Positions 43,541-52,065 of a stretch of 64,000 nt of DNA are shown piece by piece. The stretch is taken from the NCBI RefSeq assembly GCF_020685205.1, contig NZ_JAJERB010000001.1:124001-188000 (forward strand). Direction: 5' to 3'. The position numbers and the translations under genes are program-made. The DNA comes from Hymenobacter translucens (GTDB lineage Bacteria > Bacteroidota > Bacteroidia > Cytophagales > Hymenobacteraceae). Under the pieces are notes generated by a model. That model searched no databases. It saw only the letters and a program-made list of their open reading frames with translations, and was not told where the DNA came from. Positions within the stretch are counted from its first letter, which is position 1; each line of letters starts with the position of its first letter.

Positions 43541-43572
43541 AAAAAAGCCCACTTTACTAGTAAAGTGGGCTT
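43541..43572 (-). terminator. Terminator of the DUF4199 gene
   Basis: A perfect 28-bp palindrome (43545-43572) is followed on the minus strand by a T-run. It lies 22 bases after the DUF4199 stop. Confidence 0.85.
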
Positions 43573-43594
43573 AAGGTTACGCTGGTCGCTAAAC

Positions 43595-44065
43595 TTATTC
43601 GAGACCCTGCATTGGCTTGTGGTCAGGGCTTTTGAAGTACTGCATCGCAACCAGGGAAATAATAACGCCCGACATGGCGCCTTGCAGGATGATGGCCAGG
43701 AAGGCAATGGTAACCGACAAGTCGAATCCGAACAGGTCCCGGGCCCGGATGTTGCTCATGATGTCAGGCTTAATGAGGGTGTACACGATGAAGAAAAGGG
43801 CGAAAATAACCGAGGCGACCATGGCGGTGATGATGCCCGTGCCGAAGCCCTGCAGGTAGGGCATCCGGTCTTCCTTGTAGCGCTTAAAGCGGGCAATGGC
43901 CATGCACACGCCGATGGCAAGGATAATGGCGTTCAGGAAGCTGTACTCAATCCGGTCGGTCAAACCAATCAGCGAGGCTACGATAAAGTAGACCACCATA
44001 CCAATTGCCGTCAGCAGGCCGTAGCGAATCCCGTTTTTCTCGGGGGTTATGCGCGTGTCACTCAT
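43595..44065 (-). CDS. DUF4199 membrane protein
   Basis: A 156-residue integral membrane protein with four hydrophobic segments: YGLLTAIGMVVYFIVASLIG, FLNAIILAIGVCMAIA, FGTGIITAMVASVIFALFFI and VTIAFLAIILQGAMSGVIIS. The motif YKEDRMPYLQGFGTG is typical of DUF4199, a family common in Bacteroidota. Its function is unknown. The 244-base gap to the next minus-strand gene contains only the terminator. Confidence 0.86.
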   Translation of the reverse strand: MSDTRITPEKNGIRYGLLTAIGMVVYFIVASLIGLTDRIEYSFLNAIILAIGVCMAIARFKRYKEDRMPYLQGFGTGIITAMVASVIFALFFIVYTLIKPDIMSNIRARDLFGFDLSVTIAFLAIILQGAMSGVIISLVAMQYFKSPDHKPMQGLE

Positions 44066-44341
44066 GGGAGGAGGGAAAAGTTAAGTCGATAGGTCAGCGT
44101 CGTCTGGCGGAACTGCCCCTCACGCCCGGCGTGTTAGGAAGCCGACCAGTACAACATGGTTTTACTATACTCTTTTCCGTTGGCGGATGTTGTCCAGCTG
44201 GCCGTTTTTTTTGATTTCCACGGTCTGAGCGCAGCTTTTTGAAAATCAACCCGCTGAAAATGAGCGGCCCTTACCCGGTGTGTCAAGACGACCAGAGCCG
44301 GCTATTTTCGTTTTTCCGACCCGGGCGCAAGGCATTTTGCG

Positions 44342-44349
44342 TACTTTTG
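44342..44349 (+). promoter_or_regulatory. -7 box of the ABC-F gene
   Basis: TACTTTTG matches TAnnTTTG and lies 65 bases upstream of the ABC-F ATG. I see nothing else definite in the 348-base spacer 44066-44413. Confidence 0.5.
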
Positions 44350-44413
44350 TGGGCTTGTTTTGTAATCGGGCCGGCCACCGGGCCGTCTTTCCTTCCCCTG
44401 CCTTTTCCCCATT

Positions 44414-46036
44414 ATGATTAGTACCTCCAACGTAAGCCTGCGCTACGGCAAGCGCGTGTTGTTCGAAGACGTTACCATTAAGTTCATGCCCGGCAACGTT
44501 TATGGCCTGATCGGGGCCAATGGGGCTGGTAAGTCGACATTCCTGAAAATCCTTTCCGGCGAGATTGAGCCCAACACCGGTTCGGTGGACATGCCCGCCG
44601 GGGCCCGCCTGTCGGTACTGCGTCAGGACCAGTTTGCCTACGATCAGAACCAGGTGCTCCAGACCGTCATTATGGGCCACACCCGCCTCTGGAAGGTGAT
44701 GGCGGAGAAAGACGCCCTCTACGCCAAGGCCGATTTCTCCGACGCCGACGGCGAGCGGGCCGCCCAGCTCGAAGGCGAGTTTGCCGACCTCGAAGGCTGG
44801 AATGCCGAGTACGAAGCAGCTGAGCTGCTCTCCGGCCTGGGCATAGGCGAAGACAAGCACTACACGCTCATGGGCGACCTGGGCGGCTCCGACAAGGTGC
44901 GGGTGCTGCTGGCCCAGGCCCTGTTCGGCAACCCCGACGTGCTGCTGCTCGACGAGCCCACCAACGGCCTTGACGCCGAAACCGTGCTCTGGCTCGAAAA
45001 CTTCCTCGACTCGTTTCAGAACACGGTAATCGTGGTCAGCCACGACCGTCACTTCCTCGACGCGGTGTGTAACTACATGGCCGACCTGGACTTCTCGAAG
45101 ATCACCATGTACCCGGGCAACTACTCGTTCTGGTACGAAAGCTCCCAGCTGGCTTTGCGTCAGCGCCAGGACATCAACAAGAAGACCGAGGACAAGCGCA
45201 AGGAGCTGGAGGAGTTCGTGCGCCGCTTCTCGGCCAACGCCTCCAAGAGCAAGCAGGCCACTTCGCGCCAGAAGCTGCTGCAGAAGCTGACCCTGGACGA
45301 AATTAAGCCGTCGTCGCGCAAATACCCCTACATTGCCTTCAAGCCCGAGCGCGAGGCCGGCAACCAGCTGCTCACGGTCGAAAACCTGAGCAAGTCGGTA
45401 GACGGGCAGCCGGTGTTCCGCAACGTGAGCTTCGCACTCGACAAGAAAGACAAGGTGGCCATCATCAGCCGCGACGACCGGGCCGCTTCCCTCCTGTTCG
45501 ATATCCTGTTCGAGGAAACCCAGCCCGACGCCGGTTCCTTTAAGTGGGGCACCACCATTACGCCCAGCTACTTCCCCAAGGAAAATGCCGAGTTCTTCGA
45601 CACCGACCTGAACCTGGTTGACTGGCTGCGGCAGTACAGCGTGGAAAAGGACGAGTCGTTTATTCGCGGGTTCCTGGGCCGGATGCTGTTCTCGGGCGAG
45701 GAGTCGCAGAAAAAGTCCAACGTGCTGAGCGGGGGCGAGAAAGTACGCTGCATGCTGTCCAAGATGATGATGGAAAGCGGCAACGTACTGGTGATGGACG
45801 ACCCTACCAACCATTTGGACCTGGAAAGCATCACTGCTTTAAACAACAGTCTGCGCGAGTACCCGGGCACCCTGATCTTTACTTCCCACGACCTGCAGTT
45901 CGTCGAAACCATTGCCAACCGCATCATCGAGCTTACGCCCGACGGCATCATTGACCGGCGCATGAGCTACGAGGAGTACCTGGCCGACGAGACCATCAAG
46001 GCGCTGCGGAAGCGGATGTATCAGCTGGTATCCTAG
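44414..46036 (+). CDS. ABC-F family ATPase (YbiT-like)
   Basis: A 540-residue cytosolic protein with two ABC domains and no membrane part. Domain 1 has Walker A GANGAGKST and Walker B VLLLDEPTNGLD; domain 2 has a standard signature LSGGEKVRCMLS and VLVMDDPTNHLD. The domain 1 signature is degenerate (DLGGSDK), as in E. coli YbiT. The linker with RRFSANASKSKQATSRQKL matches the P-site tRNA interaction motif region. Such proteins act on the ribosome. YbiT-like is the best fit. It is followed after 28 bases by the outer-membrane protein gene, so probably one transcript. Confidence 0.92.
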   Translation: MISTSNVSLRYGKRVLFEDVTIKFMPGNVYGLIGANGAGKSTFLKILSGEIEPNTGSVDMPAGARLSVLRQDQFAYDQNQVLQTVIMGHTRLWKVMAEKDALYAKADFSDADGERAAQLEGEFADLEGWNAEYEAAELLSGLGIGEDKHYTLMGDLGGSDKVRVLLAQALFGNPDVLLLDEPTNGLDAETVLWLENFLDSFQNTVIVVSHDRHFLDAVCNYMADLDFSKITMYPGNYSFWYESSQLALRQRQDINKKTEDKRKELEEFVRRFSANASKSKQATSRQKLLQKLTLDEIKPSSRKYPYIAFKPEREAGNQLLTVENLSKSVDGQPVFRNVSFALDKKDKVAIISRDDRAASLLFDILFEETQPDAGSFKWGTTITPSYFPKENAEFFDTDLNLVDWLRQYSVEKDESFIRGFLGRMLFSGEESQKKSNVLSGGEKVRCMLSKMMMESGNVLVMDDPTNHLDLESITALNNSLREYPGTLIFTSHDLQFVETIANRIIELTPDGIIDRRMSYEEYLADETIKALRKRMYQLVS

Positions 46037-46064
46037 TACCGACCTCTTCCTCGTTATCCTGCGT

Positions 46065-46793
46065 ATGAAACGTACCCTGCTTGCCCTGCTGCTTGGTGGC
46101 TCGGCCCTGGCGCTTGCCCCTGCGGCCCGGGCCCAGACCGTGCCCGACAGCACGTCTACCGTAAAACCCCAGCTGAACACTGGGCCGCCGGCCGATGCGC
46201 CGCGGCGGCCGACCACTCCGGCGCCCACCAACCCCTCGGTCAACGGCGGCACGCTGGACGACGGGTTTCCTACTGCCGGCCGGGGTACGGGCCAGCCGGA
46301 GCTGCTGCAGAAGCTGTTTCTCTACTCAAACTTTGGATTGGGCTTTAGTGGGTTTGGCAATGCCGGCAGTCAGTTCAGCGCCAACATTTCTCCGGCTCTG
46401 GGCTACCGCCTCACCGAGCGACTCGCCGTCGGGCCCGGAATCACCTACGCGTATAATCACCTCTCTTTCCCCGGCAACAACCGTACGGAGAGCTACAGCA
46501 CCAGCAGCTACGGCGTAAAGGTGTTTAGTCAGTTTGTGATTCTGGACGAGTTGTTCGTGCACGCCGAATACGAAACGACGTACGCGCAGGTACTCTACCA
46601 GGACCAGATCACCGGGGCCATCACCAAAAAGACGCTGCAGGTCAACACGCCCCTGGCCGGTCTGGGCTACCGCCAGCAGTTCAGCCAGCGGGCCGCCGCC
46701 GATATCGTGCTGCTTTATAATTTCAACGACGGCATCAACGATATCTACGGTCAGCCGGTTATTCGTTTCTGCTTTCTTTTCAATCTGAAATAG
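46065..46793 (+). CDS. Secreted or outer-membrane beta-barrel protein
   Basis: A 242-residue exported protein: signal peptide MKRTLLALLLGGSALALAPA, then a Pro/Thr-rich spacer (to residue 65) and beta-strand segments with alternating aromatic residues, such as SNFGLGFSGFG, ISPALGYRLTERLAVGPGIT and FVHAEYETTYAQVLYQ. It ends FCFLFNLK with a terminal hydrophobic strand, consistent with an eight-stranded barrel of the OmpW/opacity type. The exact family is unclear. It shares an apparent transcript with the ABC-F gene. Confidence 0.75.
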   Translation: MKRTLLALLLGGSALALAPAARAQTVPDSTSTVKPQLNTGPPADAPRRPTTPAPTNPSVNGGTLDDGFPTAGRGTGQPELLQKLFLYSNFGLGFSGFGNAGSQFSANISPALGYRLTERLAVGPGITYAYNHLSFPGNNRTESYSTSSYGVKVFSQFVILDELFVHAEYETTYAQVLYQDQITGAITKKTLQVNTPLAGLGYRQQFSQRAAADIVLLYNFNDGINDIYGQPVIRFCFLFNLK

Positions 46794-46874
46794 CGCTGAC
46801 CAGCAAAAAACCGGTCTTTTTTCGTCCGTTTTTGAAGAACTCGATTTTTAAATTAAATAGAGTTTAGATAGAGC

Positions 46875-46913
46875 AAAAAAAGAAGCTACCCCGTGAGGAG
46901 TAGCTTCTTTTTT
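46875..46913 (+). terminator. Terminator of the ABC-F/barrel operon
   Basis: The arms AAAAAAGAAGCTAC and GTAGCTTCTTTTTT pair around a short loop, with A-run and T-run, so it may act in both directions. Confidence 0.82.
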
Positions 46914-46961
46914 GCTTTTTGACTTTTATTTTTTCGGATCAGGCCGAAAAGGTCAGCGGGG

Positions 46962-47117
46962 CTATACCGTGCCTCCGCGAATTACGCGGAGCAGAATCAC
47001 GATAATTGCAATTACCAGCAGCACGTGAATAATGCCGCCGCTATAGAAGCCACCGAAGTAGCTAATTGCCCAGATGATGACCAGAATGACAGCGATGAGA
47101 TACAGCAGATTTCCCAT
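46962..47117 (-). CDS. lmo0937 family small membrane protein
   Basis: A 51-residue hydrophobic protein starting MGNLLYLIAVILVIIWAISY, with a FGGFYSGGIIHVLLVIAIIV core and ending VIRGGTV. This is the typical signature and size of the lmo0937 family, short two-span proteins often abundant in stress or stationary phase. The ATG at 47117 is preferred to one 13 codons upstream because family members start MGNLLY. The 363-base spacer to the next plus-strand gene holds a promoter near 47404 and nothing else I can support. Confidence 0.85.
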   Translation of the reverse strand: MGNLLYLIAVILVIIWAISYFGGFYSGGIIHVLLVIAIIVILLRVIRGGTV

Positions 47118-47403
47118 GGTTGGAAGGTGTTTGGTTTGTTGGAAGGGAGAGAACAAACCACCTGTTCAGCAGCTGTACCCCGGTTGGAGTATGCTGGGAG
47201 GGTGATTTGCGGATTTGTACGCGCCCTCTATGAAAAGGATATATTCTAAAAAAAAAATTATGGCATTTAAAAGTCGGCCGGCTCCTAAAGTGGGCTGAAA
47301 CCTCTGAAATGCCGCTTTTTAGCCGAAGCAAATATTATTTACTTTTTCTCGAAGCCAGGCTTGCCAAACGCTAGCCGACGAAGAGTGGTGTTTAATTTCG
47401 ACT

Positions 47404-47411
47404 TAGCTTTG
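47404..47411 (+). promoter_or_regulatory. -7 box of the 3-hydroxyacyl-CoA dehydrogenase gene
   Basis: TAGCTTTG matches TAnnTTTG exactly and lies about 70 bases upstream of the ATG at 47481. No clear -33 TTG is present. Confidence 0.5.
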
Positions 47412-47480
47412 CCGAACCCCGCCCGGGCCCTTGGCGCGCGGTAAGGGCCTTGTTTTCCCACCCTGTTTTGCTTTCCGCTT

Positions 47481-48371
47481 ATGATTAACGTCGCCGTAAT
47501 TGGCTCGGGTACGATGGGCAACGGTATTGCCCACGTGTTTGCCCAGCATGGCTTTCCCGTGGCCCTGATTGATATCAGCCAGCCGGCCCTCGACAAGGCC
47601 GTGGGCACCATCGGTAAAAACCTCGACCGGCAGGTGGCCAAAGGCAGCCTCAGCGAGGCGGATAAAGCGGCCACCCTGGGCCGCATCACCACCCACACCA
47701 CCCTGGCCGAAGGTGTGCGCGATGTGCAGCTGGTGGTAGAGGCTGCCACCGAGAACGTGGAGCTGAAGCTGCAGATCTTCCGCGACCTGGACCAGCACGC
47801 GCCGGCCGGGGCGATACTGGCCTCCAACACCTCTTCCATCTCCATTACGCGCATTGCCGCCGCCACCAAGCGCCCGGCCCAGGTTATTGGGATGCACTTC
47901 ATGAATCCGGTGCCGGTAATGAAGCTGGTAGAGGTAATCCGCGGCTACGCCACGTCGGATGCCGTTACGGAGCAGGTGATGGACCTCTCGCGGCAGCTTG
48001 AGAAAACCCCGGTGGAAGTCAACGACTACCCGGGCTTCGTGGCTAACCGCATCCTGATGCCTATGATCAACGAGGCCATCTACACCCTGTTCGAGGGCGT
48101 AGCCGGGGTAGCTGAAATTGACACGGTCATGAAGCTGGGCATGGCCCATCCCATGGGTCCGCTTCAGCTGGCCGACTTTATTGGCCTGGACGTCTGCCTG
48201 GCCATTATGCGGGTCTTGCACGAGGGACTGGGCAATCCGAAATACGCTCCCTGCCCCCTGCTGGTAAACATGGTCATGGCTGGTCGCCTCGGCGTGAAGT
48301 CAGGCGAAGGATTTTACACCTGGGGCCACGGCACCAAGGAGCTGGTGCTGGCCGAGCGGTTCCGCAAGTAA
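47481..48371 (+). CDS. 3-hydroxybutyryl-CoA dehydrogenase
   Basis: Oxidises 3-hydroxyacyl-CoA with NAD, or reduces acetoacetyl-CoA. The 296-residue protein has the Rossmann motif VIGSGTMGNGIAHVFA, the conserved ASNTSSISITRIA, the catalytic His-containing GMHFMNPVPVMKLVEVI, and the C-terminal PGFVANRILMPMINEA and MGPLQLADFIGLDVC. It belongs to the short stand-alone Hbd/PaaH type. A terminator with a GAAA loop follows 29 bases after the stop. Confidence 0.93.
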   Translation: MINVAVIGSGTMGNGIAHVFAQHGFPVALIDISQPALDKAVGTIGKNLDRQVAKGSLSEADKAATLGRITTHTTLAEGVRDVQLVVEAATENVELKLQIFRDLDQHAPAGAILASNTSSISITRIAAATKRPAQVIGMHFMNPVPVMKLVEVIRGYATSDAVTEQVMDLSRQLEKTPVEVNDYPGFVANRILMPMINEAIYTLFEGVAGVAEIDTVMKLGMAHPMGPLQLADFIGLDVCLAIMRVLHEGLGNPKYAPCPLLVNMVMAGRLGVKSGEGFYTWGHGTKELVLAERFRK

Positions 48372-48400
48372 ATCAGGATCTTGCTTTCCGACTTCAAAAC

Positions 48401-48433
48401 AACTGCCTTCCCGTGAAAACGGGAAGGCAGTTT
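48401..48433 (+). terminator. Terminator of the dehydrogenase gene
   Basis: A perfect 14-bp stem (48401-48414/48419-48432) with a GAAA tetraloop is followed by TTT. The remaining spacer to 48747 has only a weaker hairpin at 48603-48640. Confidence 0.85.
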
Positions 48434-48747
48434 CGTATTACAGGTTGAGCTCCGACTGGGCCTCTTAGGTGAGCCGAAGCTGCCCCGCTCCCATCCGCGC
48501 CGGGCTTTTGGCGCCAAGGCAGCACTTTTGCAACTAAGAAAGGTACTGCTGCTTGTCGGCCCGCCCTTGCCGAGGCAAAGCTCCTGCCTCCGGCATAATC
48601 ATGAAGCCTGCGTGTGCTGCGGCAGCCCCGGCAGGCTTCCCGGCGAATGAGGGGCGGTGCCGCGGCTACGGCTGCGCTTTTGAAACCTTACCCCGGGCAA
48701 TCCGCTTATAGAGAAACTGTTTTTGGACCTGACCTTATTACCTCCCT

Positions 48748-49284
48748 ATGGAACAAGCCACATTTGGCGGCGGCTGCTTCTGGTGCACCGAAGCCGTATT
48801 TCAGAATCTGAAAGGCGTTGAGAAAGTTGTATCAGGCTACACCGGCGGACGGATTGCCAACCCCACCTATAAAGAAGTCTGCAGCGGCCTGACCGGCCAC
48901 AACGAAGTTATCCAGGTTACTTTCGATCCGGCCGTTGTCAGCTACGAAGAGCTGCTGGAGGTTTTCTGGAAAACCCACGACCCCACGACCCTCAACCGGC
49001 AGGGCAACGATACCGGCACCCAGTACCGCTCGGGCATCTACACCCATACCGAAGAGCAGCAGCGTTTGGCCGAGCACTACAAGCAGAAGCTGACCGAGAC
49101 CGGCGCCTTCGACCAGCCCATTACCACTGAAATCGTGCCCCTGACGACATTTTATCCAGCCGAAGACTATCACCAGAACTACTACAACCTGAACGGCAGC
49201 CAGCCCTATTGCCAGTTCGTGGTAAAAAGCAAGGTCGACAAGGTGAAGGCTGTGTTTGGTCATAAGCTCAAGCAAACGGCCTAA
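48748..49284 (+). CDS. msrA: Peptide methionine-S-sulfoxide reductase MsrA
   Basis: Repairs oxidised methionine (S-epimer). The 178-residue protein begins MEQATFGGGCFWCTEAVFQN, with the GCFWC catalytic cysteine, followed by GYTGGRIANPTYKEVCSGLTG and FWKTHDPTTLNRQGNDTGTQ, then the YRSGIYTH region. The C-terminus is YCQFVVKSKVDKVKAVFG. The ATG at 48748 gives the standard start. A hairpin terminator follows. Confidence 0.97.
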   Translation: MEQATFGGGCFWCTEAVFQNLKGVEKVVSGYTGGRIANPTYKEVCSGLTGHNEVIQVTFDPAVVSYEELLEVFWKTHDPTTLNRQGNDTGTQYRSGIYTHTEEQQRLAEHYKQKLTETGAFDQPITTEIVPLTTFYPAEDYHQNYYNLNGSQPYCQFVVKSKVDKVKAVFGHKLKQTA

Positions 49285-49305
49285 GCAGCTTGCCGCGTTA
49301 AAAGC

Positions 49306-49336
49306 AAAAGGCTCATCCGCTTGGATGAGCCTTTTT
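49306..49336. terminator. Bidirectional terminator after msrA
   Basis: A perfect 13-bp stem (AAAAGGCTCATCC/GGATGAGCCTTTT) with a GCTT loop, T-run on both strands. It also serves the converging lipoprotein gene at 49358. Confidence 0.88.
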
Positions 49337-49357
49337 TAAGTAGTCAGCAGCCCAAGG

Positions 49358-49816
49358 CTACAGCCGGTGGAGCACCCGCAGCACCACCGAAAGATTCCTG
49401 ACCGGGGTACGGGAGCTGACGGGCCCGGTGCCGGGCCGCAACTCCTTGGCGTAGATAACCAAGCGGCTGGTGCCGCCGGTATTCACCACCAGGGAGTCGG
49501 CCGGGTCAATCTTGACGTTCAGAAACTGGTCGTACGACGGCGACACTTCCACCCGCAGCGTGGCTTCGCTGGGCACGTACGTCAGGCACTTGGCATTGTC
49601 GGGGCAGCGGTAGTCGCGCAGGTCCACGGCCGTGATGCGCAATTGGTTTGGCAGCGTCGAGGTGGCCGTAGGAACCTGCAGCACGGCCATCTGCCGGTAG
49701 TACAGGGGGAATTCAGCTCCAATATCGGCCACCAGGGAACCCGGCTCTACATCAAAGTCGGCGCTGCAGGAAGTGAGGCCTACGCAGGCAAGCAACATCA
49801 AATAAAGGTTCTTCAT
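49358..49816 (-). CDS. Lipoprotein of unknown function
   Basis: A 152-residue predicted lipoprotein (MKNLYLMLLACVGLTSC, lipobox LTSC). The mature protein is mostly beta strands, with QLRITAVDLRDYRCPDNAKC suggesting a Cys pair, and a long C-terminal stretch VIYAKELRPGTGPVSSRTPV. No family is recognised. It converges on msrA through the terminator and diverges from nothing obvious upstream; dapD lies 89 bases away on the same strand. Confidence 0.68.
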   Translation of the reverse strand: MKNLYLMLLACVGLTSCSADFDVEPGSLVADIGAEFPLYYRQMAVLQVPTATSTLPNQLRITAVDLRDYRCPDNAKCLTYVPSEATLRVEVSPSYDQFLNVKIDPADSLVVNTGGTSRLVIYAKELRPGTGPVSSRTPVRNLSVVLRVLHRL

Positions 49817-49905
49817 TTTAAATTCGGCAACGGCTTTTTTTCAGCTGTTTGTTCAACTGCACGAGGATAAGAGGCGGGTGGCGGCCGAAAGGTTGCAAGC
49901 CGGCG

Positions 49906-50724
49906 CTACACCGATACGCCAAAGTCGCGCAGGGCGTCGTTCAACGACGTTTTCAGGTCGGTGCTGGGCTTGCGCTGGCCAATAATCAGGGCGCAGGGCA
50001 CCTGGTACTCCCCGGCCGGGAACTGCTTGGGAATAGAGCCGGGAATGACAACCGAGCGGGCCGGCACGAAGCCCCGGTACTCCCGGGGCTCGGGTCCGGT
50101 AACGTCGATAATCTTGGTGCTGCCGGTGATGGTAACGCCGGCCCCGATAACAGCTTCCTTGCCGATGTGGCAGCCTTCGACCAGGATGCAGCGGGAGCCG
50201 ATAAAGGCGCCGTCCTCAATGATAACCGGAGCCGCCTGTACCGGCTCCAGTACGCCGCCCAGGCCCACCCCTCCGCTTAGGTGCACGCCGGCGCCCACTT
50301 GGGCACAGGAGCCCACCGTGGCCCAGGTATCCACCATGGTGCCTTCGCCCACCCAGGCACCGATGTTCACGTAGCTGGGCATCATAATCACGCCCGGAGC
50401 CAGATAGGCGCCGTAACGGGCTACGGCCGGGGGTACCACGCGCACGCCCTGGGTTTCGTAGCCGGTTTTGAGCTGCATCTTGTCCCGAAACTCGAAGGGG
50501 CCGACTTCAACGGTTTCCATCTGCCGGATGGGGAAATACAGGATGACGGCTTTTTTCACCCAGTCGTTTACCTGCCACTGACCGTCGGCACCGGGCTGGG
50601 CCACGCGCAGCCGGCCTTTGTCGAGCTCCTCAATTACGGTGTTGATGGCGGCGGTAGTAGCCGGCTGCTGAAGCAGGCTGCGGTCGGCCCAGGCGGCTTC
50701 TATCGTGGTTTGCAGGTCAGTCAT
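49906..50724 (-). CDS. dapD: Tetrahydrodipicolinate N-succinyltransferase
   Basis: Catalyses the succinyl-CoA step of the succinylase branch of lysine and diaminopimelate synthesis. The 272-residue left-handed beta-helix protein is recognised by VRVVPPAVARYGAYLAPGV, MMPSYVNIGAWVGEGTMVDT, the hexapeptide-rich GGVGLGGVLEPVQAAPVIIE, and GSRCILVEGCHIGKEAVIG. The ATG at 50724 gives the family start MTDLQTTIEAAW; the same frame stays open much further upstream, but that part overlaps the glycosyltransferase gene. Gene order suggests monocistronic expression. Confidence 0.96.
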   Translation of the reverse strand: MTDLQTTIEAAWADRSLLQQPATTAAINTVIEELDKGRLRVAQPGADGQWQVNDWVKKAVILYFPIRQMETVEVGPFEFRDKMQLKTGYETQGVRVVPPAVARYGAYLAPGVIMMPSYVNIGAWVGEGTMVDTWATVGSCAQVGAGVHLSGGVGLGGVLEPVQAAPVIIEDGAFIGSRCILVEGCHIGKEAVIGAGVTITGSTKIIDVTGPEPREYRGFVPARSVVIPGSIPKQFPAGEYQVPCALIIGQRKPSTDLKTSLNDALRDFGVSV

Positions 50725-50742
50725 GGTGCGGAGTTGAAAAAG

Positions 50743-51984
50743 ATGTTCTGGCGCAAAAGTATCATCTTTGGCCGCAACGCCCGGTTTCGCCCCGGCTTTC
50801 CCAACTGCTTGGCTGCTCCTCTCTTTCCTGCCGCGCCCCGGCGCCTTGTGGTGCTGCTGGCTTCCGTGCTGAAGCCGGTCGACGACACGCGCATGTACGA
50901 GAAGTTTGCCCGAACCCTGGCTGCGGAGCCCGGGCTTGAGGTGCACGTAGCGGGCCGGGCCGCCGGCTCTCCCCCCCGGGCCGGACTTGCCGGCATTGGG
51001 CAGCATGTGCTGTTTCGCGGCTCCCGCCTGAGCCTGGCCCGCCTGAGAGCCCAGCTCGGCTACTGGCAGGTGCTGAGCCGGGTGCAGCCCGATGTCGTCG
51101 TGGTACATGCTCCTGAGCTGCTGCCCCTCACGCTGCTCTGGCAAAAACTCGGCCGGCAGCGCCGCTTTCTCTACGACGTACGCGAAAACTACGCGCTCAA
51201 TATTCAAACCCAGCAGGTGTACCCAGCCTGGGTGCGTGGGCTGCTGGCCCGGTTCGTGCGCGGGCTGGAGACGTTTGCGGCGAAACGGGCCAGCCAGGTG
51301 CTGCTGGCCGAACAAAGCTATGCCGACGAGTTGCCTTTCGCCACGGCGGGCCGTACCGTAATTCTCGAAAACAAGTACCAGCCGCCCCCGGGCAACCCGA
51401 CGCTGGTAAGTAGCCGCCCGCCCCTGCCGGGCCCGGGGGAGCCGCTGCGGCTATTGTTTTCCGGTACCATCTCCGAGCTGACCGGCATCCGCGAGGCCGT
51501 AGATTTTGCCCTCGCGCTCCGAACCGGCTGGCCCGGCCTGGAACTCACCATTATCGGTTTCTGCCAGCAATCCGCCACGCTTGCCTACCTGCGGGAAGCC
51601 GGAGCCCGGCACGCCTCCTGGCTGCGGATAGTAGGCGGCGAAGTGCTGGTGCCTCACGACGAGATTATCCGGGAAATCGGGCGCAGCCACGCGGGCCTGC
51701 TGCCTTACCGGCCTCACCCCAGCTCCTGGCGCTGCATTCCGACCAAGCTTTACGAGTACCTGGCCAGCGGCTTGCCCGTGCTGATTCCGGAAAATCCGCT
51801 GTGGCAGGAAATTACCGACCGCAACGAAGCGGGCTTCCCGGTAGCTTTTGGGGAAGAGCTGGTAGTCGAACCGATCATTAAGCGCCTGGCCGGTCGGCGC
51901 TTTTACCCCCGTGGCATCCCGGCCGACGCGCTGTGGTCGACGGAAGGCCGGCGGCTGTCGGCCGTGTTCGATCAGCTGCGCTAA
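50743..51984 (+). CDS. Glycosyltransferase (GT4-like)
   Basis: A 413-residue glycosyltransferase of the GT-B fold. The N-terminal domain includes RLVVLLASVLKPVDDTRMYE, RVQPDVVVVHAPELLPL and RRFLYDVRENYALN. The C-terminal domain has RLLFSGTISELTGIREAVDF and the nucleotide-sugar-binding end GLLPYRPHPSSWRCIPTKLY-EYLASGLPV. It may act in cell-surface polysaccharide or glycolipid synthesis. The start is uncertain: ATG 50743 is used here, but a TTG near the segment LVVLLASVLKP (about codon 36) would give a more family-like N-terminus. Confidence 0.86.
   Translation: MFWRKSIIFGRNARFRPGFPNCLAAPLFPAAPRRLVVLLASVLKPVDDTRMYEKFARTLAAEPGLEVHVAGRAAGSPPRAGLAGIGQHVLFRGSRLSLARLRAQLGYWQVLSRVQPDVVVVHAPELLPLTLLWQKLGRQRRFLYDVRENYALNIQTQQVYPAWVRGLLARFVRGLETFAAKRASQVLLAEQSYADELPFATAGRTVILENKYQPPPGNPTLVSSRPPLPGPGEPLRLLFSGTISELTGIREAVDFALALRTGWPGLELTIIGFCQQSATLAYLREAGARHASWLRIVGGEVLVPHDEIIREIGRSHAGLLPYRPHPSSWRCIPTKLYEYLASGLPVLIPENPLWQEITDRNEAGFPVAFGEELVVEPIIKRLAGRRFYPRGIPADALWSTEGRRLSAVFDQLR
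50754..50761 (-). promoter_or_regulatory. -7 box of dapD
   Basis: The minus strand reads TACTTTTG, a perfect TAnnTTTG, about 30 bases upstream of the dapD ATG. A plus-strand CATCTTTG (50763-50770) is one base off the consensus and could serve the glycosyltransferase. Confidence 0.5.
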
Positions 51985-52065
51985 CCCCCGGGCTTCCGGT
52001 TCCGTTTAGCAAATGAGGCGCAGCTTTTCTTACCTTGTGCGCCCTTCCCGCCCAAAACCTATAAC

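Noticed and set aside
48603..48640. Hairpin AAGCCTGC/GCAGGCTT as a terminator or small gene region
   Set aside because: It has no T-run, and a real terminator for the preceding gene already lies at 48401-48433. The short ATG frame across it (37 codons) has no support.
50725..51315. N-terminal extension of the dapD frame
   Set aside because: DapD proteins start at the MTDLQ position. The extension lies antisense to the glycosyltransferase gene and is Gln/Gly/His-rich with no match.
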